Shown: piece by piece, positions 6,686 through 12,583 of the stretch
How the letters are laid out: each line of letters starts with the position of its first letter
Numbering within the stretch: position 1 is the stretch's first letter
From: JACQBY01 sp041486115
GTDB taxonomy: Bacteria; Nitrospirota; Nitrospiria; JACQBW01
DNA: 13,386 nt
NCBI GenBank assembly: GCA_041486115.1
Contig: JBGPKT010000063.1
Span: forward strand, 1 to 13,386
Direction of reading: 5' to 3'
The notes under the pieces: generated by a model
Told to the model about the DNA's origin: nothing
The model's input: the letters and a program-made list of their open reading frames with translations, nothing else
Databases searched by the model: none
Translations under genes and position numbers: made by a program

Positions 6686-7285
6686 TCATGGACAAGAAAA
6701 GGAAGTTTTGCCGGTTCCTGGTTTAACGGAAAGCGAACAGGTATTAGTATTTAAAATTGCTTTTTTGATCGTCGTGATAGCACAGGGAGCGGTTGAACAA
6801 CCTGCGTAAGTACTCCCATCCAACGGAGTGCCGACTGAATTAAACTCGATATAATTGCCGGTAAATCCGGTTGGCCAATCCAAAGTCACGCCGACGTAAT
6901 TTCCTGAATTCAACGTTACGACAAAGGGACTGGTATTGGTGGATGGATCTATCATATTGACCCAGCAGCACTGTTCAACAGCGTACCCGGAAGAGGTAAA
7001 TCGTACTCGATAATGAACCCGGTGGGTCATCGCCGATTCCTGCGCAAAGATAATATCAGATTGAATTTTGCGCGCCGTCCCATAGACTTTGGTCGATGCT
7101 GTGTCTCCAATTAGTAAATTAACGGAAGCCCCTAAAATAGCGAGGATTAGAAGGACTATGATTAATTCTATAAGAGTAAATCCGGATTTTCTTTTGAGAT
7201 TATAAATTGTAAAATAGGAGCTAAAGAAAAAACACACGCAGGATTTTTCCTGCGTGTGTTTTACAATCATACGTTGATTTAGCAC
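6686..7285 (-). CDS. GspH/FimT/MshC-like minor prepilin, start uncertain
   Basis: The class III motif KRKSG-FTLIELIIVLLILAILGAS is clear, followed by TARKIQSDIIFAQESAMTHRVHYRVRF, the signature of GspH/FimT/MshC pseudopilins. Mature length is about 164 residues, with a Cys-rich tail (QCCW, AGCSTAPC, NTCSLS, and a final Cys). The reading frame opens at GTG 7285, overlapping the pilin stop, or ATG 7270. Both give a 30-35 residue leader that includes CVCFFFSSYF and runs through an intrinsic terminator. No ATG, GTG or TTG lies between that hairpin and the motif. ATT at 7207 would give a normal leader of nine residues but has no Shine-Dalgarno sequence. The coding assignment is firm, the start is not. 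Confidence 0.82.
   Translation of the reverse strand: MLNQRMIVKHTQEKSCVCFFFSSYFTIYNLKRKSGFTLIELIIVLLILAILGASVNLLIGDTASTKVYGTARKIQSDIIFAQESAMTHRVHYRVRFTSSGYAVEQCCWVNMIDPSTNTSPFVVTLNSGNYVGVTLDWPTGFTGNYIEFNSVGTPLDGSTYAGCSTAPCAITTIKKAILNTNTCSLSVKPGTGKTSFSCP
7229..7262 (-). terminator. Strong intrinsic terminator after the MshA-like pilin
   Basis: A perfect 15-bp stem (TCCTGCGTGTGTTTT paired with its complement at 7229-7243) with a TTTT/AAAA tetraloop and T-rich tail on the minus strand (GTGTGTTTTTTCTTT). It begins 17 bp past the pilin stop. The A/T ends make it able to work in either direction, though no plus-strand gene is seen. Position after the pilin fits the need for high pilin and lower minor-pilin transcript, with read-through supplying the downstream genes. 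Confidence 0.87.
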
Positions 7286-7728
7286 TGAAGAGTTCCAATT
7301 GAACAGACGAGCCTTATCGGATCATTTACAGCTAATCCAGGTGACAGAGTCCATGTCTGAGTCGTTCCGTTGCCTCCTGCAGTAAGAGCTGCTGCACCTG
7401 TAAACGCATTTCCAACTCGAGTCATACCGGCTGGGCGACTACCACTGACACAGGTTTCCAAGGCCGATGCGGATGCTCCGACTGGAAGAGCTGGACCTGC
7501 AATAGTTGTTGCGGACATGCAAACGACTTTACTTAACCGCTCTCCTGCATAGTTAATTGCAACTTGACTCTTAAGCGCTGACATGTATCCTAAATCTGAA
7601 GCCTCCCTTGCATCCTGCTGCAGATTAACATACTGGGGAATGGCCACTGCGGCGAGAACGCCTAACACCACAATGACAATGATTAACTCAATTAATGTAA
7701 AACCTTTTTGATTTTTAAGATGTTTCAT
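7279..7728 (-). CDS. MshA-like type IV pilin, probable major subunit
   Basis: 149-residue prepilin. The leader is MKHLKNQKG, and the mature N terminus FTLIELIIVIVVLGVLAAVA has Glu at +5. The continuation IPQYVNLQQDAREASDLGYMSALKSQ closely follows the MshA pattern (PKFVDLSTDA, GAL-SA). The globular part is Ala/Gly/Thr-rich with four Cys (VVCMS, LETCVSG, LVCSI and the terminal Cys), allowing two disulfides including a C-terminal D-loop. ATG 7728 has a strong GGAG at 8 nt. It has its own upstream intergenic region (7729-7837) and a strong terminator behind it, both expected of the abundant structural subunit. The choice of this one rather than the 7962-8579 prepilin as major pilin is inference. 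Confidence 0.92.
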   Translation of the reverse strand: MKHLKNQKGFTLIELIIVIVVLGVLAAVAIPQYVNLQQDAREASDLGYMSALKSQVAINYAGERLSKVVCMSATTIAGPALPVGASASALETCVSGSRPAGMTRVGNAFTGAAALTAGGNGTTQTWTLSPGLAVNDPIRLVCSIGTLQC

Positions 7729-7752
7729 TCTTTTCTCCTTTGGTTAATGAAT

Positions 7753-7781
7753 ATTGAATTGTTGTAGGGACGGTTTTTCAA
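7753..7781 (-). promoter_or_regulatory. Weak candidate promoter for the MshA-like pilin
   Basis: TTGAAA (7781-7776) and TTCAAT (7758-7753) with a 17-bp spacer on the minus strand, 5/6 and 4/6 consensus matches. The upstream box lies inside the palindromic element at 7764-7819, and the predicted transcript would begin about 20 nt before the pilin ATG. Alternatives are read-through from pilB-pilC or another sigma factor. Confidence 0.22.
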
Positions 7782-7819
7782 CTGCCCTTGGATCAGGGCG
7801 ATTCAAAAATCGCCCCTAC
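7764..7819. repeat. Palindromic intergenic element with GTAGGG/CCCTAC ends
   Basis: The segment starts GTAGGGACGG and ends ATCGCCCCTAC, so its ends are an imperfect inverted repeat. Inside are two mutually exclusive hairpins: GGGCGATT/AATCGCCC (8 bp, 4-nt loop, 7796-7815) and GCCCT/AGGGC (5 bp, 7784-7799). Short elements of this GTAGGGGCGATT type recur in many bacterial genomes as non-autonomous palindromic repeats (recalled, not searched). It separates the upstream small ORF from the MshA-like pilin. No transposase or target duplication could be recognised. Confidence 0.6.
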
Positions 7820-7837
7820 GGGTTTCTATGGAATCAT

Positions 7838-7921
7838 CTAATATTTCGGGGGACCTTTGTAAAACTCACTCAATACCCCCGGTGCCCCCGCGTTAAGTAC
7901 CCCTAAAAGGGGTTGCTTCAC
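7838..7921 (-). CDS. Possible 27-residue small ORF between two pilin genes
   Basis: Minus-strand GTG at 7921 opens 27 codons (starts VKQPLLGVLNAGAPG, ends EFYKGPPKY) to TAG at 7838. AGGAGG (7935-7930) sits 8 nt upstream, as good as any Shine-Dalgarno in the window. An in-frame GTG at 7930 is too close to that site. The ORF begins 40 bp after the preceding prepilin stop, so it would be the last cistron of pilB-pilC-prepilin. The peptide is not recognised and has no transmembrane segment. Codons three to eight overlap a 6-bp hairpin (7899-7913), and CGGGGG/CCCCCG (7876-7881 with 7847-7852) can also pair, so a structured RNA or attenuator is a real alternative. It could also be chance. Confidence 0.4.
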   Translation of the reverse strand: MKQPLLGVLNAGAPGVLSEFYKGPPKY

Positions 7922-7961
7922 CTGGTTCACCTCCTCTCTTAAATTATAACCGATCAATGAA

Positions 7962-8579
7962 TTACCACAAGTTTGCGGTCATCCCCATGGAATCCGGAGG
8001 GGTGGTAGCCGCTACATAAAGCTGGCCGGATAACGGATCATAAAACCATCCCACACCCGCTCCCACTGCTGGTGGAGCCACTGCCCGGGAATCTGCCTCC
8101 GCCGGAGTGACTCCCTGAACTAATCTAACATTGGCCATAACAGTATTAGGAGGCATACAATTAGAAGCGGGTACACAAGTCGCTCCCGCCGGCCCGTCGA
8201 TGACTCTCAAGAGATCTACGGGAGAGCCCGGACGCGACAAAGCATTATCATTCAACTCAGCGACGGTCGGCCATTGAGTGGCCCCTGTAAATCCGCTAAG
8301 TATCAGACGGGCGTGGAGTAAATTTATTCCACCCCTGATGGTGGCTAAATTTCCCTTGGTCGCTCCAATCTGGGCCTCAGTGGTTAAATCTTGATACCGG
8401 GTGACGGCTATCGCCGTTAGAATCCCCAGAATAACCAGAACGACCAAAAGTTCAATTAAAGTAAATCCTCTTTGGTTCCTTATAATAGGGGCTCGCGCCG
8501 CCCCCTCCACCGGCAGAGCCGGCTGGAGCCTCCCCCTCTCGTTCGCTTTGCTTACTGAGTAGCTATATAAATTTTTCAT
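7962..8579 (-). CDS. GspG/MshB-like prepilin with extended leader
   Basis: 205 residues. The processing motif IIRNQRG-FTLIELLVVLVILGILTAIAV is at 32-55, with Glu at +5, followed by YQDLTTEAQIGATKGNLATIRGGINLLHARL, a GspG/MshB-type helix. The C-terminal part WFYDPLSGQLYVAATTPPDS resembles the closing strand of GspG/PilE-class pilins, and a CVPASNC pair could form a disulfide. The leader is 38 residues, versus 6-15 normally, because residues about 10-33 come from a GC-rich hairpin sequence. ATG 8579 is the supported start: AAAGGAGG lies 10 nt before it, inside the pilC tail, and pilC ends 3 bp upstream. Whether prepilin peptidase still handles such a leader is open. Ala/Pro-rich, second pilin candidate of the locus. 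Confidence 0.9.
   Translation of the reverse strand: MKNLYSYSVSKANERGRLQPALPVEGAARAPIIRNQRGFTLIELLVVLVILGILTAIAVTRYQDLTTEAQIGATKGNLATIRGGINLLHARLILSGFTGATQWPTVAELNDNALSRPGSPVDLLRVIDGPAGATCVPASNCMPPNTVMANVRLVQGVTPAEADSRAVAPPAVGAGVGWFYDPLSGQLYVAATTPPDSMGMTANLW
8488..8528. repeat. Back-to-back GC-rich hairpins inside a prepilin leader
   Basis: Two adjacent stem-loops: GGGGC-7 nt-GCCCC (8488-8504), then CTCCACCGGC-AGA-GCCGG-c-TGGAG (8505-8528, 10 bp with one bulge). The surrounding 8481-8552 is much more GC-rich than the flanking AT-rich codons and encodes the stretch SKANERGRLQPALPVEGAAR in frame. It looks like a palindromic mobile repeat inserted in frame, comparable in kind to Rickettsia palindromic elements. 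Confidence 0.6.
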
Positions 8580-8582
8580 CTT

Positions 8583-9815
8583 TTAACGCCCTCCTTTAAA
8601 GACAGATATTAAATTCCACCATGGCATAAAGACGGCCAGCGCCAGAAACAACACCATCCCCCCCACCGCAAACAGGAGGATTGGCTCAATCGAGGACGCA
8701 AGATTCTTGACAGCAAACTCGACATCCCGGTCAAAATAGTCAGAAACTTTGATCAGCATCTCCTCCAGCTTCCCCGTCTCTTCTCCAATGGCCATCATCT
8801 GGATCACAATCGGTGGGAAGACACCGCTGATCTCCATCGGCTCAACCAGATTTTTCCCTTTTCGAACGCTTTCCCTGACATCGTTGACGACTTTTGCAAT
8901 CACCGCATTCCCGACCACCATGGAGACCATTTCAAGGGTCTGTAAAATGGGGAGGCCTGATCGGGTCAGGTTTCCAAAGATTCTGGCAAATCGGGAAAGC
9001 GCTGTTTTAAGAAAAATATTTCCAAAAACGGGTAGTTTTATTTTCTGGCGGTCCCACTTCATCCGTCCCGATTCGGTATCGATATAGGTTTTGACTCCAA
9101 AGGTAACTCCTATTCCGATGATGAGAAAGACGATCCAGTAAGCGTGAAAGAGATGATCGGCTCCGATGAGGATCCGAGTCGGAAGAGGAAGAGGGACCTT
9201 AAACCCGGAATAGAGTTTGACAAACTGAGGAATCACAAAGGTTAACAAAATGATCACCGCAAAGAGCAATGAAAACAGGACGATTTTAGGATACCTGATT
9301 GCCGCCCGGATCCGCTCATCAGTCTCTTTGGCATGTTCGAGAATGAGCGCAAGACGGTCCAGGGTGCTGTCTAAAATTCCCCCCGCCTCTCCCGCCTTGA
9401 TAAAATTGATATATAAAGAATCAAATATTTTCGGATGCTGGGCCATGGCGTCGGAAAGAGAACTGCCGGCTTCAATATCGGCGAGGATCCTGGTAACCGC
9501 TCCTTTTAAAAAAAGGTTTTCGCTTTGATCGATCAACGCCTGAAGGCTGTAGGTAATGGAAAGTCCTGCCGAAAAGAGGGTTTGCAGCTGGCGCGTAAAA
9601 ACAATTAATTCTTCCGGTTTGATGGATTGACCGAGCCACAAATTTTTTTGAAGAAAGGAAAAGGAAAAAGAGGCCGATTCCGCTTCATGGATACCAACCG
9701 GTATATACCCGAGATGGTCCAGTTGAATGGCGACATCATCTCGCCGGAGACCTTCGATCGACCCTGTTATTAATACGCCCGATCTATCCCGGGCACGATA
9801 TTTAAAAAGAGGCAC
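8583..9815 (-). CDS. pilC: Type IV pilus inner-membrane platform protein PilC/MshG
   Basis: Polytopic inner-membrane protein on which the PilB motor acts. The 410 residues comprise the N-terminal FKYRARDRSGVLITGSIEG segment and two T2SSF domains (about 70-195 and 275-395), each with the family phrases (FTRQLQTLFSAGLSI in the first, FGNLTRSGLPILQTLEM in the second). Membrane helices fall at about 177-197, 222-242 and 378-398, and MAIGEETGKLEEML occurs near 341-354. Length is normal for PilC/GspF. The start is GTG 9815 with AGGA 4 nt before it, 20 bp after pilB. The last residues are KGGR, and the pilC tail carries the Shine-Dalgarno of the next prepilin gene. Same transcription unit as pilB. 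Confidence 0.95.
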   Translation of the reverse strand: MPLFKYRARDRSGVLITGSIEGLRRDDVAIQLDHLGYIPVGIHEAESASFSFSFLQKNLWLGQSIKPEELIVFTRQLQTLFSAGLSITYSLQALIDQSENLFLKGAVTRILADIEAGSSLSDAMAQHPKIFDSLYINFIKAGEAGGILDSTLDRLALILEHAKETDERIRAAIRYPKIVLFSLLFAVIILLTFVIPQFVKLYSGFKVPLPLPTRILIGADHLFHAYWIVFLIIGIGVTFGVKTYIDTESGRMKWDRQKIKLPVFGNIFLKTALSRFARIFGNLTRSGLPILQTLEMVSMVVGNAVIAKVVNDVRESVRKGKNLVEPMEISGVFPPIVIQMMAIGEETGKLEEMLIKVSDYFDRDVEFAVKNLASSIEPILLFAVGGMVLFLALAVFMPWWNLISVFKGGR

Positions 9816-9835
9816 TTTTCCTGTTTCCCTTACTT

Positions 9836-11527
9836 TTAAAACGTTTCTTCGGTTACTCTTAAAATCTCTTCCAGGGTCGTTTCTCCGGCCAGCACTTTGG
9901 CAATGCCATGCCCTCTTAAATTTTCCATCCCGCTCTTTCTGGCAACGGCTGAAATGTCGCTGGCAACCGATTTGGAGATCACCATTCTCCGGATGGAATC
10001 ATCCATCGTTAAGATTTCATACAGGCCGGTCCGTCCTTTGTAGCCTGATTTTCTGCAGTTATTGCATCCTTTTCCTCTGGCAAATACCGCGTTGGCCGGA
10101 AGATGAAATTCATCAATGACCTCCGGGGCGGGAGTAAATTCTTCCCTGCAAGATGGACAGATTTTTCTGACCAATCGCTGGGCCAGGATCCCCAGGAGAG
10201 CGGAGGCAATTAAAAAAGATTCGATTCCCATGTCCATTAAACGTGCGATTGAGCTCGACGCATCATTGGTATGAAGCGTGGATAACACCAGATGTCCTGT
10301 TAATGCGGCCTGGACCGCGATCGAAGCCGTTTCTTTGTCCCGGATCTCACCTACCATGATGATATCAGGATCCTGTCTGAGAATATTCCGGAGGCCGGTG
10401 GCAAACAAAACCCCCGCCTTTGGATTGACCTGGACCTGATTGATTTTTTTCAACTGATATTCCACGGGATCTTCAATCGTCACGATATTTTTTTCCATGG
10501 AGTTAATCAGGTTGAGGGCGGCATAGAGGGTTGTTGTTTTACCGCTTCCGGTAGGCCCGGTAACCAGTATCAGACCATAGGGCATTTTCAATAATTTGTT
10601 AAATTGTGAAAGGTTTCCCGCTGAAAATCCCAATTGTGCCATGTTTAAAAAGAGACCGCTCTTGTCGAGAAGACGCAAAACAATTTTTTCTCCGAATATC
10701 GTGGGAAGCGTATTGACCCGGATATCGATTTCCCGCTCTCTAAGGGTTATCTGGATTCTGCCGTCCTGAGATATTCTTCTCTCGGAAATATCTAAATTGG
10801 CCATGACTTTTACCCTGGAGCAGAGACCCGAATGGAGCGATTTTGGGGATTGCATCACCTCCCGCAACAGCCCGTCGACACGGAATCGGATCCGGATGGT
10901 ATCGGCATCCGGCTCGATATGGATATCACTCGCTCCATCCTGCACCGCCTGCGAAATAATAGAGTTGACCAGTTTGATGACCGGCGCATCTTCAACCAGC
11001 GCATCGCGCTTCGATTTGTTTTCCAGGTCATTGTCTGATGAGACGACAGGCTGAACCTCTTTGAGCGCATCATTAAGGGAGCTGTTTATCCCGTAGAACT
11101 GCTCGATGACCCGAAAGAGATCGTTTTCGGTCGTGACGACCGTCTGAACCTCCAGACCGGTCATTTTTTTGATTTCATCAATGGCAAAAATATTCAGGGG
11201 GTCGGACATCGCGACGGTCAGAGTTTTTCCCCGTTTGGAGACCGGAAAGACTTTATACCTGCGAGCGGTTGTTTCGGAGATCTCTTTCAAAACGTCCTGG
11301 TCGATGATGACATTCTCAAGAGACATGTGGGGAATCCCCATCTGGCTTCCGAGAACTTTAATGATTTCTTCCTCGGTCACATATTTAAGACTTCTTAAAA
11401 TTGCCCCAATTCTGCCCCCTTTGGCCTTTTGTTCCAAAATGGCAGTTTCAAGCTGTTCGGGCGTCAGCAAGCCAGCCGCGATCAGCATTTCGCCCAACAT
11501 TTTTCTTTTGAGTTTAGGTAAAGACAT
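9836..11527 (-). CDS. pilB: Pilus assembly ATPase PilB/MshE
   Basis: Cytoplasmic hexameric ATPase of pilus extension, 563 residues. The N-terminal MshEN/GspE_N region (1-150) starts LGEMLIAAGLLTPEQLETAI and contains two repeats of the type that bind c-di-GMP in MshE. The linker is at about 150-190. The motor domain has Walker A GPTGSGKT (324-331), Asp box IEDPVEY (351-357), Walker B region ILRQDPDIIMVGEIRD (382-397) and His box LSTLHTND (415-422). A tetracysteine zinc site is at CPSC (457-460) and CNNC (488-491). The zinc site marks extension ATPases and is absent from PilT. ATG 11527 is preceded in frame by TGA, so no longer start exists. Shine-Dalgarno is weak (GAGAAG), and ATG at residue 10 is an alternative. 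First gene after a good promoter. Confidence 0.96.
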   Translation of the reverse strand: MSLPKLKRKMLGEMLIAAGLLTPEQLETAILEQKAKGGRIGAILRSLKYVTEEEIIKVLGSQMGIPHMSLENVIIDQDVLKEISETTARRYKVFPVSKRGKTLTVAMSDPLNIFAIDEIKKMTGLEVQTVVTTENDLFRVIEQFYGINSSLNDALKEVQPVVSSDNDLENKSKRDALVEDAPVIKLVNSIISQAVQDGASDIHIEPDADTIRIRFRVDGLLREVMQSPKSLHSGLCSRVKVMANLDISERRISQDGRIQITLREREIDIRVNTLPTIFGEKIVLRLLDKSGLFLNMAQLGFSAGNLSQFNKLLKMPYGLILVTGPTGSGKTTTLYAALNLINSMEKNIVTIEDPVEYQLKKINQVQVNPKAGVLFATGLRNILRQDPDIIMVGEIRDKETASIAVQAALTGHLVLSTLHTNDASSSIARLMDMGIESFLIASALLGILAQRLVRKICPSCREEFTPAPEVIDEFHLPANAVFARGKGCNNCRKSGYKGRTGLYEILTMDDSIRRMVISKSVASDISAVARKSGMENLRGHGIAKVLAGETTLEEILRVTEETF

Positions 11528-11550
11528 GGCTTCTCATTGTCTCAGACATT
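11515..11550 (-). promoter_or_regulatory. Possible 11-codon leader ORF overlapping the pilB start
   Basis: ATG 11550 opens MSETMRSHVFT and stops at TAA 11517-11515, about 10 nt inside pilB in another frame. AAGGGAG precedes this ATG and lies in a small GAAAG/CTTTC hairpin, while pilB itself has only a weak site. Terminating ribosomes could re-initiate at the pilB ATG or at its residue-10 ATG. Too short to judge by coding signal. Confidence 0.2.
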
Positions 11551-11618
11551 GTGAAAGTAACTCCCTTTCGACCTGCGAATCTATCAATCCACAGACCGGA
11601 GAAACAGTGGTTTTATTA

Positions 11619-11647
11619 AAGATAGCCGAGGATTGAAAATCTGTCAA
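11619..11647 (-). promoter_or_regulatory. Sigma70-type promoter for pilB-pilC-prepilin
   Basis: Minus strand TTGACA (11647-11642), a perfect -35 box, then 17 bp, then TATCTT (11624-11619, 4/6). It lies in the 173-bp gap between cutA and pilB. The predicted start is near 11612, leaving a leader of about 85 nt that contains a small hairpin and a short ORF. Best promoter seen in the window. Confidence 0.6.
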
Positions 11648-11702
11648 AGCAGGAAACTGCTGTTAAAGGATTAAATATTTGAAATAGGAATTTTGAGGAA
11701 TA

Positions 11703-12029
11703 TTATTGAACGGTCTCTTCGATCCAGCGCAGATATTCCGAAGAACCTTCAATAAGGGGGATGGCGATAATTTCAGGAAGGGTATAGCTGTGAAGTGATT
11801 TGACTTTCTCGACAATCCCAGGGAAGGCGGATCTCTTTGATTTTCCGATGATCAGAACTTCATTCTCCTCCGCCACTTTTCCCTGCCAGAAAAAAACGGA
11901 TTGGATCCCGGGAACGATATTGCCGCAGGCGATCAATTTCTCGGAAACGAGTACATGAGTGATTCTTTTGGCCTCTTCCACCGAGGGAGAAGTCATCAGG
12001 ACGAGGATATACTGATTCTGCGGACTCAT
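11703..12029 (-). CDS. cutA: CutA-type divalent-cation tolerance protein
   Basis: 108-residue CutA1 family protein, a trimeric PII-like fold protein historically linked to copper/divalent-cation tolerance, whose biochemical role remains unsettled. Family features present are AKRITHVLVSEKLIACGNIV (19-38), GIQSVFFWQGKV with E-x-EV-LIIGKS, and LHSYTLPEIIAIPL, matching the consensus HPYEVPEIIALPI except that Ser replaces Pro after His. C-terminal YLRWIEE is also conserved. Length is normal. Its ATG overlaps the stop of the upstream PilP/GspC-like gene (TAATG), so it is translated from the pilus mRNA although its known biology is unrelated. It is followed by the gap holding the pilB promoter, so it closes its transcription unit. 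Confidence 0.95.
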   Translation of the reverse strand: MSPQNQYILVLMTSPSVEEAKRITHVLVSEKLIACGNIVPGIQSVFFWQGKVAEENEVLIIGKSKRSAFPGIVEKVKSLHSYTLPEIIAIPLIEGSSEYLRWIEETVQ

Positions 12030-12583
12030 TATTGATTTGAAAGGACAAGCGTCGATTCCACGCCCGTTACCTTGTCTTTTAAAACTGCCTGATTGGGGTC
12101 GATATTTTTAAGAATAAAACTACCCGTGATGATCTCCTCTTTTCCCACAATCAAAAGCTCTCCCCCCCTTGAAAAAAATCCCTGTTCTTTTCCATTCCCC
12201 TTGTTCAGATATCCGAGATATTTGAATTCAGAAAGAAGCCGCATCGCCTCCGCCCGGGCCAGCTCTTCCGGCGAAGGGGCGGCGGGAAAAACCACCGGAG
12301 CGGGAGGAGGGGGTGTTTCAACTTTGGGTTTTGTAGGAGGGGATATATAAATCGGCGCAAAAATATTTTTGGTAATTTCGAGATTTTTCTTCGGGAGTTT
12401 CAAAAGGTCCCCTTTGACCGGAAGGTCCGGGGGCCGGCGCGATTCGCTTCCCCGGGAGACCTCCCCTTTCTTATACTTTAAAGGAACATGCTTCGCTCCC
12501 GGCTGAAGGTATTGATAAAAAAACAACCCGCTCCATGAGAGCGCCAGAAAGATTAATAGAAACATTTTTTTCGTTTGGGTCAT
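12029..12583 (-). CDS. PilP/GspC-like periplasmic coupling protein
   Basis: 184 residues: one N-terminal membrane helix (6-26, FLLIFLALSWSGLFFYQYL), no lipobox, a basic/Pro-rich linker (PPTKPKVETPPPPAPVVFP around 82-100), and a compact beta-rich domain (about 115-180) beginning FKYLGYLNKG, with GGELLIVGKEEIITGSFILK and a final VTGVESTLVL. This architecture is that of GspC or inner-membrane-anchored PilP/MshK proteins, whose HR domain contacts the secretin. It follows PilN- and PilO-like genes with an ATGA overlap. It differs from the shorter PilP-like protein encoded at 1053-1418, so the locus holds two such adaptors. Confidence 0.75.
   Translation of the reverse strand: MTQTKKMFLLIFLALSWSGLFFYQYLQPGAKHVPLKYKKGEVSRGSESRRPPDLPVKGDLLKLPKKNLEITKNIFAPIYISPPTKPKVETPPPPAPVVFPAAPSPEELARAEAMRLLSEFKYLGYLNKGNGKEQGFFSRGGELLIVGKEEIITGSFILKNIDPNQAVLKDKVTGVESTLVLSNQ

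Noticed and set aside
7199..7204. Perfect TATAAT on the minus strand just before the GspH-like FTLIE motif
   Set aside because: No -35 box at 16-18 bp, and a transcript starting there would have no start codon before the mature prepilin sequence.
7860..7900. Possible sigma54 promoter (GGCAC...TTG) before the MshA-like pilin
   Set aside because: GGCAC is present but no GC lies at the required distance. The G-rich run is better explained by the small ORF or hairpins.
7899..7913. ACCCCT-AAA-AGGGGT hairpin as an intrinsic terminator after the GspG/MshB-like gene
   Set aside because: The stem is only 6 bp and is not followed by a T run on either strand. It falls inside the small ORF.
7729..7961. 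Possible c-di-GMP (GEMM-type) riboswitch before the pilin, as often found upstream of pilin genes
   Set aside because: No CAGGGCAAACC-like or GGUGACGCAAAGC-like core is present on the minus strand.
11169..11636. 155-codon plus-strand open frame opposite pilB, and similar plus-strand frames such as 9727-10119 and 3213-3590
   Set aside because: Each lies antisense to a gene with clear family motifs, shows no recognisable domain, has no convincing ribosome site, and the compositions look like reverse-frame reading.
11648..11665. AGCAG/CTGCT hairpin after cutA as a terminator
   Set aside because: Five base pairs with a very short T stretch overlapping the -35 box; too weak to call.
7962..12583. 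Interpretation of the cluster as a type II secretion system
   Set aside because: GspC-, GspF- and GspH-like proteins occur, but the MshA-like pilin, PilX/PilW/PilV-type minor prepilins, PilM and the MSHA gene order favour a pilus.
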